A DNA stretch of 64,000 nucleotides, from NCBI RefSeq assembly GCF_029931775.1, contig NC_079324.1, positions 62,007,268 through 62,071,267 on the forward strand. Reading direction: 5' to 3'. Below the pieces are notes generated by a model, which worked only from the letters and a program-made list of their open reading frames with translations, was not told the origin of the DNA and ran no database searches. A program made the position numbers and the translations under genes. Shown piece after piece: positions 32,342-43,905 of the stretch. Position 1 is the first letter of the stretch; each line of letters starts with the position of its first letter. This DNA comes from Euleptes europaea. Taxonomy: Eukaryota; Chordata; Lepidosauria; Squamata; Sphaerodactylidae.

Positions 32342-32580
32342 AAAAGAAGAGTAGGTTTTTATACCCTGTATTTCTCCATCTTAAGGAATTTCAAAGCGGC
32401 TTACAATTGCCTTCACTCCCCCCCCCCACAACAGGCACCTTGTGAGGTAGGTGGGGCTGAGAGAGTTCAGAGAGAACTGTGACTGGCCCAAGGTCACCCA
32501 GCAGGCTTCATGTGGAGGAGTGGGGAATCGGACCTGGTTCTCCAGATCAGAGTCCACCGCTCTTAACCATTACACCAAGG
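32342..32580 (-). mobile_element. SINE-A-like copy, diverged subfamily, antisense
   Basis: Same reversed plan as 18,455-18,711: ggtttttataccctgtattt, acaacaggcaccttgtgagg, then reversed head ccgctcttaaccattacacc. The 3' region differs from typical SINE-A. Confidence 0.75.
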
Positions 32581-33779
32581 TAAAAGGTCACTTGATTATT
32601 TGGTTAGCAGACTATTGGAAAAAACTTATTTTGAACATGAGTACTTGCAAAAGCCAGCTAGAAGCATTTTCTTGTGTGTGTGCTTGAGAGAGCAAGGTAG
32701 TTGGCCTCTCTTAAACGGATGCCTCCCATGATAGTACATTGATATGACATCTGCTAGTTGAGATTCTTGAGATTCCAGTAGGAGAGGTCCTTCCTCAGGT
32801 ATTATACATGAGGGCTAAGTGGAACCTTCATGTGCAGAGGCAGTATATCTCTGGATATGAGTTGCTAGAGGGCTACAATGGGGAGGGGCTTTGGCCTCCA
32901 GGCTCTGCTTGTAAGCCTCCAGGTACATCTGGTTGGCTGCCATGGGAGATGGTAGGCTTGGTTGGAGACTCTAAATAACACTTCTCTCCTGCACTGAATG
33001 CCTGCTGCCTTGTTTATTACTGTCCCGTCCCCCCCCATGATGCACTGTGATCCTTTGCTTTGGTGGCTCTGTTGCAATCTGGTCTCTTCTGAATGCCGAC
33101 ACCTAGAGGTAACTTTGGAACAATGGCCGCCCATGCTTTCACACTTGTGCACAGAAGTAAATTCCCTACTTCTTCCAAGAGGATTGGTTGGGACATTGTC
33201 CAGAAATGCAGCCTGGAGGCAAAACTTGACGCTTACTTGGAGGATGAAGTCCAAATCCCACTGTGGATAACTTCTTTTCCCCTTAGCAGAACAGCCCGTG
33301 TTCCAAATAGCTTTTGGGAAGTCCCTTCTGTTTCAGAAGGGGCCGTGGCTGAGTGGGAGAGTGTCTGTTTGGCATGCAGAATGCCCCAAGATCAAGCCCC
33401 AGTATTGAATTGTGGGAAATCAACGTTGGAGAAGGTGTTTTGGGGCCTGGAGAGCAGCCAGAGACCAAAGCAGAATGCTGGTCCGCCTTACAGGGGTGTT
33501 GTGAGGCAACAAGATAATAATATTCAGGAAGAACTTTGCACCCTGGAGCGCTACGTAAAAGGTTATATATAACTCGAATATTAGCTCTTCAACATTTCAG
33601 ACGGAGGTTCTATTTAACGGGATGCCTTTTGGGCAGGGCTGCACCCAGCCCTGCACCTAGCCTTGCCCACTTTCTAAAAGCACTCGGTTGGCACCAAAAA
33701 AGTAAAGAGCTGGGGGATAAATGCCGTCGCACTTGGTCTTGTACTTCACCTTGAGAATTTAGGGTTGCTCAGAGTATGC
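32581..33779. other. Non-coding, one SINE-B head fragment
   Basis: A decayed SINE-B head (gggccgtggctgagtgggag, ctgtttggcatgcagaatgc) is at 33,336-33,410. Nothing else is recognised. Confidence 0.3.
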
Positions 33780-34140
33780 ATACAGAAACCTGATTTAATT
33801 CCCCTTTTTAGACCTATAATTCTATTGATCTTAATATGAAACCAAAGAAAGCTTTATATGAGCGCCCGTGTGTGTGTGTTTCTTGTCTTCCTAGTAATTT
33901 CCAAGCTTTCCAAAACTCCTCTTTGAGCTGCGCATCTTTTTCGAGATCAAGTTACCAATATCTACCTTGTCGCCTAACGAAATCATCCGACATATTGGAT
34001 TTATCCAGGAGGGAAAACTGCGGCGTTCTTCTGTGTCCAAATCGGTGTGATATTTTCATTAGACAGTGACAGGAGAAATGGACCATTGACATTTACCGGT
34101 AACGATATTAAACCATCAAATTGGCATATTGGCATGTTGG
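33780..34140. other. Possible conserved non-coding element
   Basis: Repeat-free AT-rich sequence with retained CpGs (gtcgcctaacgaaatcatcc, ttaccggtaacgatattaaa). The short palindrome ttaccggtaa at 34,095-34,104 is self-complementary. Confidence 0.3.
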
Positions 34141-34289
34141 AAAGTGCCGTCACGGGGTCCTGTCCTGTCTGTGCAGAATAGCCAGGCGGGTAAATGAGAC
34201 GAGGACTCTGCTGAGAGACTTTGGGGCTGACAGGATGGAGCGTCTTATTTAGAACTGGGAAATCTCAGTAGTAAAAACCAGGGTTGCTG

Positions 34290-34350
34290 TAAGAAAATAA
34301 GAAAGGCCCTGCTGGATCAGACCAAGGTCCATCATGTCCAGCAGTCTGTT
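34290..34350 (-). mobile_element. CR1/L3-like 3' end, split by another CR1
   Basis: Reversed terminus aagaaaggccctgctggatc, and ccatcatgtccagcagtctg. The element resumes after 34,590 as ctgttcacacagtggccaac, so a second LINE was inserted at ctgtt. Confidence 0.8.
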
Positions 34351-34589
34351 AGAATCATAGAATCATAAAGTTGGAAGGGACCACCAGGGTCATCTAGTCC
34401 AACCCCCTGCACAATGCAGGAAATTCACAACTACCTCCCCCCCCACCTACACCCCCAGTGACCCCTACTCCATGCCCAGAAAATGCCCAAGATGCCCTCC
34501 CTCTCATCATTTGCTTAAGGTCATAGAATCAGCATTGCTGACAGATGGCCATCTAACCTCTTCTTAAAAGAGGTTAGATGGCCATCTAA
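34351..34589 (-). mobile_element. CR1-like 3' end inserted in a CR1/L3 copy
   Basis: agaatcatagaatcataaag and ggtcatctagtccaaccccc are the reversed CR1-type 3' end. It runs to acagatggccatctaacctc. ctgtt flanks it on both sides (34,346-34,350 and 34,590-34,594). Confidence 0.8.
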
Positions 34590-34705
34590 CTGTTCACACA
34601 GTGGCCAACTAGGAATCTTCACAAAAGCCATCTAACCTCTTCTTAAAAGAGGTTAGATGGCCATCTAACTGTTCACACAGTGGCCAACTAGGAATCTTCA
34701 CAAAA
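34548..34705. repeat. Tandem duplication, 2 x 79 bp, hairpin-bearing
   Basis: The unit starting gccatctaacctcttcttaa and ending aggaatcttcacaaaa is repeated twice, apparently without mismatches. Each unit holds a 14-bp stem, ccatctaacctctt with aagaggttagatgg, around a 5-base loop. It spans the join between the two LINE copies. Confidence 0.9.
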
Positions 34706-35479
34706 GCCCTATACGATAGGCCAATGTCATTAATCTGCTTATGACTGTTGGGGGGGGGGGTTGAAGGGCTGGCTTAAAGCCACTTGGATTATTTGGTGGC
34801 TGAGTTTAGAAATGAGCCAGCAACCTGCTGGATCACAGTTTATTCTCCTGGATACTATTCTAAACCAGCCGCTATCTCTTTTTTTTTTTTGAGCCAATTT
34901 CTAGCCCCTGTGGAGCAAAGAACAGGCCCATGGACATGTTTCAGGGCAGTTTAGAAGGCTGAGCAGGCATTGCAGGAGATACTGGATGAGGCTTTAGTGC
35001 CTCGAGAGGCTGAATAAATTATGAAAATATAATTAATTTGCATAATTTATGTAAGCTGTGGAATCGAGATTTTCCTAGAGCAATAATTTGGATGAACTTC
35101 ATGCATCATTGAAAAAACGGAGAGGAGGCATGCAGGGAAATCAAAAGGAAGGGTGAAGGGGGCACAGGATGTTCTGGGGAGTGGAATGGTCGAGGCGGAC
35201 TGAACAGCGTTGCGCCAGTTTCCAGGGTTTGCTCAAGGTAAACAAGTCGCCCAATCTGTTTACGAAGGGCACGGAGCCAGGTGGGATGAAAGGGGAAAGG
35301 TGGCTGAGAGCACACGCTCAGAGAAGAGAGAAGCTTCAAAGCTGAGGACTAGAAACTTTGGTGTTGACATCAAGAGCAATGGGAGCTGAGCCTTGAGGGG
35401 AGGCATAGTTCTTACAAAGGGGGGAGAGGGCAGAGCTAGTCATGAGGCCGGCTGCAGGGTGATGTCAACAGTCGCCTCG
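34706..35479. other. Non-coding, nothing recognised
   Basis: No gene is seen. Positions 35,010-35,105 are AT-rich and single-copy looking. Confidence 0.2.
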
Positions 35480-35790
35480 CAATGAGTCAGGATGCATCCC
35501 TATTCTCTCAGGATCAGCGGGGCATGCCTATTATCTTAGGTGCTGTGGAGCACAGGCAGGATGGTGCTGATGCAGTTGTCTTGTTTGTGGGCTTCCTGGA
35601 GGCACCTGGTTGGCCACTGTGGGAACAGACTGCTGGACTTGATGGGCCTTGGTCTTTTCCAGCAGGGATTTTCTTATGTTCTTATGGTGTGTACCTATTC
35701 TCTTCAGGATCAGAGGAGCATGCCTATTATATTAGGTGCTGTGGATCACAGGCAGGATGCTGCTGCTGCAGTTGTCTTGTTTGTTCTGGG
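35480..35790 (+). mobile_element. CR1/L3-like 3' ends, one copy plus a partial second in tandem
   Basis: The first copy ends at ttttcttatgttcttatgg (about 35,688). A second starts immediately with tgtgtacctattctcttcag and is cut at tgtcttgtttgttctggg. Both hold the aggatcagaggagcatgcc-type sequence. Confidence 0.75.
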
Positions 35791-36009
35791 AATTTACATA
35801 AGATGGGAATCCTGTGTTGGGGAAGTTGAGTGGGCCCCTTCCTGCAGGTTTCTGCTGGTGGAAGTGAGAAATTCATCAGCTCTTTGCTCAGTCTGAGGTT
35901 GAGCGCAAAGGAAGAAAAGTCATGTTGGGATAGAGACAGATTTTGGGTTCTCTGGCCTCTTCCTTCCTGTGAGACAGTGACTTTTGATATGTTCTGAAAC
36001 ATGCATATT

Positions 36010-36219
36010 GAACACATGAAGCTGCCTTATACTGAATCAGACCCTCAGTCCATCAAAGTCAGTATTGTCTACTCAGACCGGCAGCGGCTCGCCAGGGTCT
36101 CAGGCAGGGGTCTTTCACATCACCTATCTGCCTAGTCCCTTTAACTGGAGATCCCGGGGATTGAACCGGGGACCTTCTGCATGCCAAGCACATGCTGTAC
36201 CACTGAGCCACAGCCCCTT
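36010..36219 (-). mobile_element. SINE-B copy, antisense, full length
   Basis: The + strand begins with the reversed tail aacacatgaagctgccttat and ends with the reversed head gccaagcacatgctgtacca and ctgagccacagcccc. Box B appears as gggattgaaccgggg. Confidence 0.9.
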
Positions 36220-36889
36220 ATGATGTGGATTTGCATGACATCCTGCTGTGGAATCACAAGCCAGACAAGATCAATATGATCAGGTCTGAGAGGCCCCCTT
36301 GGGTTGATTGTTTTGGTTTCCAGAAGAGGTCAGAGTGATATCCATGCTTATAAATATATTATTGTTTAAGAGACGGTTCAAGCTAGACAGGGCTCAATGG
36401 GTCTGCGGCGCCAGAGTTCCACTCAGTCATGTTTTATGGCTGCTTCTCCTCCTGAATTAACCCAGTAACTCCAAGATTGAATTGTGTTGTCAAAAAAAGG
36501 AGGGGGTAGGGATTTGGGAACATTGGTGCATGTCAATTCCAGCTTCTTTTGCTGGCCGTCAGGAGGGCCTGATCCTCATTGGCAGTAAAATTCCAAGGAT
36601 GGAATCAGACAATAATATATTTTTTAGCTGTGGGACTCAGAGCCACTGGATGTGGTGATGGACTTTTGGAGCAGTTTGGAGGTTCAGACCTGTCTGGTTT
36701 GTGCCATCATTGTTGGATTACAGAAGCGCTCCTGGAGTGTTGCTTGGTGAATTTCCCTGAGACCCAATCAAGTCCCCTCTCTCTTCTGTACTAGGTCTTT
36801 GCAGTATTTTTGTATGCTGCTCTCTGTGATAGAGGCCGGGCCCTTCAGCTGTCAGCGTGGTCAGGATTGTGTGTTTTCTTTGCTTTGTG
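36220..36889. other. Non-coding, nothing recognised
   Basis: No gene or repeat is identified. Confidence 0.2.
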
Positions 36890-37312
36890 TGTGTGTTAAG
36901 TGCCATCAAGTCGCTTCCGACTCATGGTGACCCTATGAATCAGTGTCCTCCAAAACATCCTTTCCTTAACAGCCTTGCTCAGATCTTGCAAATTGAGGGC
37001 CATGGCTTCCTTTATAGAGCCAGTCCACCTCTTGTTGGGTCTTCCTCTTTCCCTGCTGCCTTCAACTCTTCCTAGCACGATTGTCTTTTCCAGTGACTCT
37101 TGTCTTCTCATAATGTGACCAAAGTACGATAGCCTCAGTTTAGTTATTTTAGCTTCTAGGGTCAGTTCAGGCTTGATTTGATCTATAACCCACTGATTTG
37201 GTATCCGTAACACTCTTCTCCAACACCACATTTCAAAGGAATCTACCTTTTTCCTATCAGTTTTCTTCATTGTACAGCTTTCACACCCATACATAGTAAT
37301 AGGCCAAAAAGA
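36890..37312 (-). mobile_element. RTE/BovB-like LINE ORF2 C-terminus
   Basis: The - strand encodes an unbroken 132-residue stretch: MYGCESCTMKKTDRKK near the start, MWCWRRVLRIPNQW, then LSYFGHIMRRQESLEKTIV and a GRPNKRW segment. This is the classic BovB ORF2 end. The 3' UTR follows as gtgccatcaagtcgcttccg on the + strand, with a TG-rich terminus near 36,890. It is 5'-truncated. BovB is known for horizontal transfer among reptiles, ruminants and ticks. Confidence 0.9.
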
Positions 37313-37629
37313 TGGAATAGAAATATCTTAGATCCATGACACTGTACAGAGTTCACAAGCAAAACATATGCATGTGGACATGCATACACACAAAGTCCTT
37401 GCCCCAAGGAACTTGCAGTCTGCACCAGACATTGGCCAAAGGTTGCAAATTCAGCTTACGTATACTTCAACTTTACTGCAACTTTAAGTCAAGGGCCTCC
37501 TGGCAAAAAGGGGGTTCTGAGCAGGGTTGAAAGGGTGGGGAAAACAGGCAGTTGGCACTGATCATGTTATCATGGCACTTCTAAGTGGCTTGTCCAAAAT
37601 GCTTTATAGAAAATAAGATCCAATTACAG
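37313..37629. other. Non-coding, nothing recognised
   Basis: No gene or repeat is seen. Confidence 0.2.
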
Positions 37630-37780
37630 TTGTTATTGCCCATGTGTTGTGGAACACAGACAGGATGCTGTTGTAGTCGTCTTGTTTGTGAGCTTCCTAG
37701 AGGCACCTGGTTGGCCACCGTGTGAACAGACTGCTGGACATGATGGGCCTGGGTCTGATCGAGCAGGGCCTTTCTTATGT
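37630..37780 (+). mobile_element. CR1/L3-like 3' end fragment
   Basis: ttgtggaacacagacaggat through cacctggttggccaccgtg to gcagggcctttcttatgt. Only the last 150 bp or so of the element are present. Confidence 0.8.
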
Positions 37781-38845
37781 GGACTCAGCCTTGGAGCATA
37801 AAGACCAGAGAGGGTGTGAACAATCACCTGTTAAGGTTCATGCAGTTTTGCAGTTGTTGCTTTGTCCAAACCCTTTCCCTTTTCTGTTGTGATGCATGTA
37901 ACAGGCCTTGTGCCTCTCCCCCCAGGGTCAGGCATCTCAGGGCAAGAGAAGGGCCTGAATCTTGTCAGAGCTGGTTCTTTTCCTAGCTAAGGAGTGTTGA
38001 CTTGAGGGGCAAAATGGTCCTCTTCTAGACCTCATTTACCTTGATCAGTGGTTCTGAGGCAGTGAAGACCTCTATGGCTTCTGGCAGACCCAGGCTGACC
38101 CACGGGAGAGTACCCTGAAGGATACCCAGAAGACGAGGTCTTGATACCTGACTCTATCCCAAGGCTGAGTTGAGAACCAGGATCTATAGCACCTTGATTC
38201 CTAGCAAATAGAGCCCCACCAGCAACTGCTCTGAGCTCTTTGCAAAGGGGTTGGGTTTGGGCCTTCATTATAGTCCTTGTGGTGCTATCAAAAGGCTCTG
38301 CTGAGCTCTGATCAGAAAGCAAGGTCTTTCTTGTGAGCTGTCCCAGGTGCTGAACAGCCAAACCCGCCTCCAGCTTCCTGGAATCTTTGCTGGGTCTAGG
38401 ATTCATCTCCTGGCCTGGCCGGAACAAGACAAAGATGCTCTAGATGGCCAGAGGGGCCCGGCAGTTGTTCTATCTGTGCTGGCTGCTAGTTCTTTTTTTG
38501 TCTGTTTGTTAGTGATGGTTGTTATAACATTACACGTTGTGAACTTTTTTTGCATCAGCCGTACATCTTTTATTGAGTTATTTGTGCTTGTTCACTCTCG
38601 TTTTTGTCTTGCTCTTCCTCCGAGGAATTCAGGGCAGCGGATTTAGTATCCCTTATTGGTCTGTGTTTTATTGTTTTGCTCTGGGGTTGCATTATTTTGG
38701 ACACCGCCTTGGTCAATTTTATTTGTAAGAGCCTGGCATAGAAATGTTTTCAATAACAAATGTGTACCATCTATGTATTAAAACAGCTTTCTGAGGGTGG
38801 TGGCCCTTCCATAAGCCTAAAAGATGGGACCTTGCTCCCAGGAGC
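37781..38845. other. Non-coding, L2-like 3' end near the end
   Basis: Positions about 38,640-38,765 (ggacaccgccttggtcaatt and an aataacaaat end) resemble an L2-type 3' end. No gene is seen. Confidence 0.3.
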
Positions 38846-38985
38846 CCTGAGCCAGCATGGCATCTGCAGTGAAAAGGATCTGGTAGTAGGTGATGTGAAA
38901 GACCGCTGCCTGAGACCCTGGAGAACCACTGCCAGTCAAACAATACTAATTTTGATGGACCAAGGGTCCCGTATAAGGCACCTAT
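38846..38985 (+). mobile_element. SINE-B fragment, head lost
   Basis: gcatctgcagtgaaaaggat and gtaggtgatgtgaaagaccg lead into the tail caatactaattttgatggac. The pol III head is missing. Confidence 0.65.
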
Positions 38986-39009
38986 GTATGTACATTGTAT
39001 GAATGTGGG

Positions 39010-39307
39010 AAACTTCATGGTGTAGTGGTTAAGAGTGGTGGTTTGGAGTGGTGGACTCTGATCTGGAGAACCGGGTTTGATTCCCCACTCCTCCACATGA
39101 GCGGCGGATGCTAATCTGGTGAACAAGGTTGGTTTCCCCACTCCTACACATGAAGCCAGCTGGGTGACCTTGGGCCAGTCACACTCTCTCAGCCCCATCT
39201 ACCTCCCAGGGTGTCTGTTGTGGGGAGGGGAAGGTGATTGGATACAGTTGAATTTTTCCTTATGTGGTAGAGAGTCGGCATATAAAAACCAACTCTTTTT
39301 CTTCTTC
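39010..39307 (+). mobile_element. SINE-A copy
   Basis: Head tcatggtgtagtggttaaga, box B gggtttgattcccc, middle ccttgggccagtcac, 3' end gcatataaaaaccaactc and a CTT tail. Confidence 0.85.
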
Positions 39308-40255
39308 AGCCATGGAAGGGAAGGAAGCAGTTTGAGTTGTGTGGTTCTGAGCTGAAAACTATAGAGGAGGAGGAGAGGGGTTTGTATGCGAGGCACCGGT
39401 AATGTATTCCCAGTCATGACACAGAATGGCAGCATGTCATGACCTGCGCTCCCCTGGGACTGCGGGGTCTGTGATATTGGCTTTAACCCACCAAGGCTCC
39501 AGCCGGTGTGTAAATTCATCAGGCCTCCAATATCGCTCTTGGACCACTGAATAATTTACACTGGCTGGTCTCCGGCAGGGCTGGGTCATTGAGGTTCGTG
39601 GGTTAATAACAGGCTCTTTTTTTTTGGTTTGGGGGCGGGTTTATCCTTGGTTGTTGTCAGCAGCTGGCTTGATAACATATGAAAGAATCCTATTCTCTTG
39701 ATTAGATTTTGAAATGGATCAATTTTTAATCAGCAGAACATCTGACCTACTCAATAAGAGCGTAGCATCATGGCGAAGGGGATGGAGGAGGGGGATTGGC
39801 TTATTTACAGGAGTGGGGTTTGTTCCTTCGCCATACGCAAATGCTCACGGCTGGAACAAAGCTCCACCTCGAAATAAATTTGACCACTTATAAAAAAAAA
39901 CACCAACAACAACAACTCCTGACTCCCAAATCGTGTGCGTTTGATCCATCTGTTAGAAAATCCATTGGTCCTGGCTTAAGAGATGAGAGCGCTGGCTAAA
40001 CGTTGAGTCCGTTATCCGCTCTTATTGACTTGCCAATGGGGAAATTCTACTTAATGGATGAAGTGGGGGTGGGGGGGAGCGGGGGGGGGAGCTGCCAATA
40101 GCTTGTCATCTGGGTAATGGGGCATGTGGTCGCCAGGGCGCACCTTGGCATCTTTGCTATATTAGAATGTGGAATATTACATTGTGGCTTTATTGGATTA
40201 GTAAAATCATTACTGCATCCATTTCCTTGGGTGGGAGGACCAAAATCTTTGCAGT
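39308..40255. other. Unique blocks, possible regulatory elements
   Basis: No gene. Positions 39,640-40,030 (tgattagattttgaaatgga, caatttttaatcagcagaac) and 40,140-40,250 (atattacattgtggctttat) are repeat-free, AT-rich and single-copy looking. G runs lie at 40,063-40,090. Confidence 0.3.
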
Positions 40256-40476
40256 GAGCCATTGTGGTGTAATGGATAGAGTGCCAAACTTGAATTTGGG
40301 GAAATCTCGATTCAGATCTTTGCCTGGTTATGAAGCTTCATGGAATGCCTTCGGCCAGTGCCGATCTTTCAGCCTAACTCAACTCGCAGGGTTGTTGTTG
40401 TAAGGACAAAATGAAAGAAGGGAGAAGCATCTATGCTACTCTCAGCTCTTTGGAGGAAGGGCAGGTAAAAACAAAG
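40256..40476 (+). mobile_element. SINE-C copy, diverged
   Basis: gagccattgtggtgtaatgg head, box B-like cgattcagatc, then gcctaactcaactcgcaggg and a 3' part with ggaggaagggcaggtaaaaa. Older than the copy at 30,661. Confidence 0.65.
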
Positions 40477-40487
40477 TGTTAATTGAG

Positions 40488-40578
40488 ACAGATTTGAGTC
40501 CAGCAGCACCATAGAGACCCCCAAGATTTTGGGGGTATACAATTTCCAGAGTCAAAGCGAAAGGTCCCTTCATATCTA
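40488..40578 (+). repeat. Interspersed repeat piece (tttgagtccagcagcacc)
   Basis: A shortened member of the family at 22,772 and 25,845, joined directly to a CR1/L3 copy. Confidence 0.5.
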
Positions 40579-41226
40579 CTGACGGTTCTGGTCACTACAG
40601 CTAAAAAAGGATATTGCAGAGCTTGAGAAGGTGCAGAAAAGAGCAACCAAAATGATCAGGGGACTAGAGCAACTGCCCTCTGAGGAGTGGTTAAAACGTT
40701 TGGGCTGTTTAGCCTGAAAGGAAGGTGGTTAAGAGGAGACATGACAGATGTCTATAAAATTATGCATGGTATGGAGAGATTGGACAGGGAGAAGCTTTTC
40801 TCCCTCTCTCATAATACCAAAACATGGGGTCATCTACTGAATCTGGAGGGTGAGAGATTCAAAACAGATAAAAGGAAGTCTTTCTTCACACAATGCATAG
40901 TTAAATTGTGGAACTCCCTGCCCCAGGAAGTGGGAATGTCTGCCAACTTGGAAAGCTTTAAGAGGGGAGTGGACATGTTCATGGAGGAGAGGGCTATTCA
41001 TGGCTACTAGAAAAAATGGATACTAGTCATGATGCATACCTATTTTCTCCAGGATCTGAGGAGCATGCCCATTATATCAGGTGCTGTGGAACACAGGGAG
41101 GACAATGCTGCTGCAGTCGTCTTGTTTGTGGGCTTCTTAGAGGCACCTGGTTGGCCACTGTGTGAACAGATTGCTGGGCTTGATGGACCTTGGTCTGATC
41201 CAGCAGGGCCTTTCTTACGTTCTTAT
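40579..41226 (+). mobile_element. CR1/L3-like LINE ORF2 end and 3' UTR
   Basis: A decayed ORF2 end: [20 protein letters not shown], then LRGDMTDVYKIMHGM and CIVKLWNSLPQEVGMSANLE. The full 3' UTR (ggcacctggttggccactgt) ends at ttcttacgttcttatgt. This is the longest copy of this family in the window. A DIRS-like fossil begins right after it. Confidence 0.85.
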
Positions 41227-43905
41227 GTATTTGATGGGCGCAGAAGCCAAGCTCAAAGGCAGGCAGTGCTAGTATTGAAGCGTCATTACCCCTTGAACGC
41301 CAAACATGAGACCAAGTCTAGACTAGAGCCTACTCAGAACATCGAGTTCATTGGGTCTGTATTAGACTCTCAGCCAAATTGTTCCCCCCGTTACAGAGGG
41401 TGAGGGCAATTCAATCGATGGTAGAGGCCTTTTAGAGAAACAGGTTTCAGAAGGCTATCTGTATCCAAAAATTATTAGGGCTTAAGGCATCCACCACGGC
41501 GGTGATACCTATGGCTAGACTGAGGATGAGACCGCTTCAACTGTGGTTTCTACAACACTTCCGTCTGAATGTGGATAACCAGGGAAAGATGCTCTCCATC
41601 CCTAGGACTGTGGTCAAATCTCTCAGTTGGTGGGGACGGGATTGTAACCTGCTCGCAGGAGTACTATTTGGGGTGGCTACTCATGACATTCAGATCTTCA
41701 CGGATGCTTCCCAGATAGGCTGGGGGGGGGGCACACTGTGGCCACCTGCGGACCAAGGGTAGGTGGTCTCTGGAGGAGTCCCAGCTACACATTAACCTGT
41801 TGGAACTCAGGGCTATAAAATACGCTCTGATCTCTTTCACAGGGACAATACAAGGGAAACGGATTCTGATTGCAACAGACAACATGGTCGCGAAGTACTA
41901 CATAAACAAGCAGGGTGGTACAGGATCGCGACGGTTCTGCGAGGAAGCCATCCACATTTGGGAGTGGGCCGTTCAGCACTGCGCTTCTTTGACGGCCATT
42001 CATGTCACAGGGCAGTCGAACGTTGTAGCCGATGCTCTCAGCAGAGAGTTGGACAGACAGCACGAGTGGTCCTTAAATGATCACGTCCTGGCACGGGTTA
42101 TGGATCGTTGGGGTATTCCCTCCATAGACTTGTTTGCTACAAAAGAGAACACAAAGTGCCCCATTTTTTGCTCAAGGGCTGCAGGGCTACTGTCAATAGG
42201 AGACGCGTTTCAGGTCCCATGGACGGGGCAGCTGATGTATGCCTTCCCCCCGATTCCCCTAATCCACAGGGTGGTGGGGAAGATAGTAGCAGACAGAGCT
42301 CAGGTGATTCTGATAGCCCCGTTTTGGCCAAAGAGACCGTCCGTGGTTCCTGACGCTGTGGAAGTTGACTCAGGGACATTTCTGGGAACTTCCAGACATG
42401 ATAACAGTAAGGGGTGGCCCCACGATCCCACGTCACTCCACCTGACAGCGTGGCTGATTCAGTAGTGGAGGAATTCCCTAGAGAGGTGATGGAAGTACTG
42501 GTAGCAGTCAGGAAACCCTCCACCAGACATTCGTACAGCAGCAAGTGGAAGGGGTTTGAAGTTTGGGCAACAGGGAGAGGTCTTAACCCAAGCTCATGTC
42601 CCCTGGCCCGGGTACTAGAATATCTGCTATCTCTGAAGGAGAGAGGGTTGGCAAACTCGTCGGTAAAGGTGCACTTGGCAGCTATCTCTTCGTTGCATGA
42701 GGGTGTAGGAGATCGTTCCCTATTTTCCCACCCCCTGTGCAAGAAGTTTTTAAAGGGCCTTAATAATATTTTCCTTTCCATCAAGGCACCGTTGCCACAG
42801 TGGAATCTGACCAGGGTGTTATCCCAATTGATGGCCAAGCCCTTTGAGCCACTTTCCTCCTGTGAGCTATACTATCTCAGCTATAAGGTGGCGTTTTTGG
42901 TGGCCATTACATTGGCCAGGCAAGTCAGTGATTTATCCGCACTGTGTCACTACCCTCTGTTCCTGAAGGTGCATAACGATAGAGTGGTCCTTCGCACCAG
43001 CATCGACTTCCTCCCTAAGGTAGTCTCTAAATTTCACACCTCAAGATATTGTGCTGCCCACCTTCTTTCCTAACCCTCTGTCGGCCAAAGAAAGATGCTT
43101 GCACACTTTGGATGTGAGACGAGCGCTTTTATTTTATCTGCATAGATCCAAACAGTATTGAAAAGATAATAACTTGTTTGTATGTTTTTTCGGCCCAAAG
43201 AAGGGTTGCAAGGCTTCAGCACATACCATCGCACGATGGGTAACCAAGGCCATTTCCATTGCCTATCAGTCAGCCGGCAAGGAGTGTCCGCTTAATGTAA
43301 AGGCACACTCCACCAGGGCAGTGGCGTCCTCGGCTGCTTTCCAAGGCTCGGCCAGATTAGTGGATATTTGTAGGGCTGCGACCTGGTCCAGTCTGGCTAC
43401 CTTTGTTCGCCACTACTCCATGGATATAGGTGCCCGCTGTGACTCAGCGGTGGGTGAGGCAGTTTTGAACTCAGTACGGTTGTTAGTTGCAACCGCACTC
43501 CCGCCTCCTGTGTTTTGTTAGCGTGCTATTCTCCCATGTGGGACTGCACAGAAGCCACGCCGATGAAAAACAGTGTTGCTTACCTGTAACTGTTGTTCAT
43601 CTAGTGGTCTTCTGTGCAGGCACACATCCCTCCCTCCGTCCCCGCTGTGGGTTGCTCTCTTTATGGGACAGTACCGCGGCGGTGAAGTGGAGAACCGGAG
43701 GGACGGCCACTTGCCCCTCACCTGCCACATGACCGCTTGGCGGGAAGAGCCGTTGGGTGGGGGAGGAGTGCGAGCGGCTCGAACTTTCTAGAGCTTTCCA
43801 GCATAAAATTCTCCGCGGCTGGCCTGCGCGTGCTCAGTACCCATGTGTGCCTGCACAGAAGACCACTAGATGAACAACAGTTACAGGTAAGCAACACTGT
43901 TTTTT
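41227..43905 (+). mobile_element. DIRS-like tyrosine-recombinase retroelement, fossil
   Basis: A 5'-truncated, broken copy (at least three breaks). In order the parts are: the end of the reverse transcriptase and an RNase H region (about 41,500-42,060), a DIRS-type downstream domain (about 42,060-42,400), and a tyrosine recombinase in two readable stretches (about 42,470-43,070 and 43,170-43,500). The 3' end carries an inverted pair of about 62 bp. The gag-like gene and the first part of the reverse transcriptase are absent. Long readable stretches suggest only moderate age. DIRS elements integrate with a recombinase instead of an integrase. Confidence 0.85.
43566..43905. repeat. Inverted repeats at the DIRS 3' end
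   Basis: Arms at 43,566-43,627 and 43,843-43,905 are reverse complements (gttgcttacctgtaactgtt and its complement). They enclose about 215 bp. This matches the terminal inverted repeat plus internal complementary region of DIRS elements. Confidence 0.85.
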
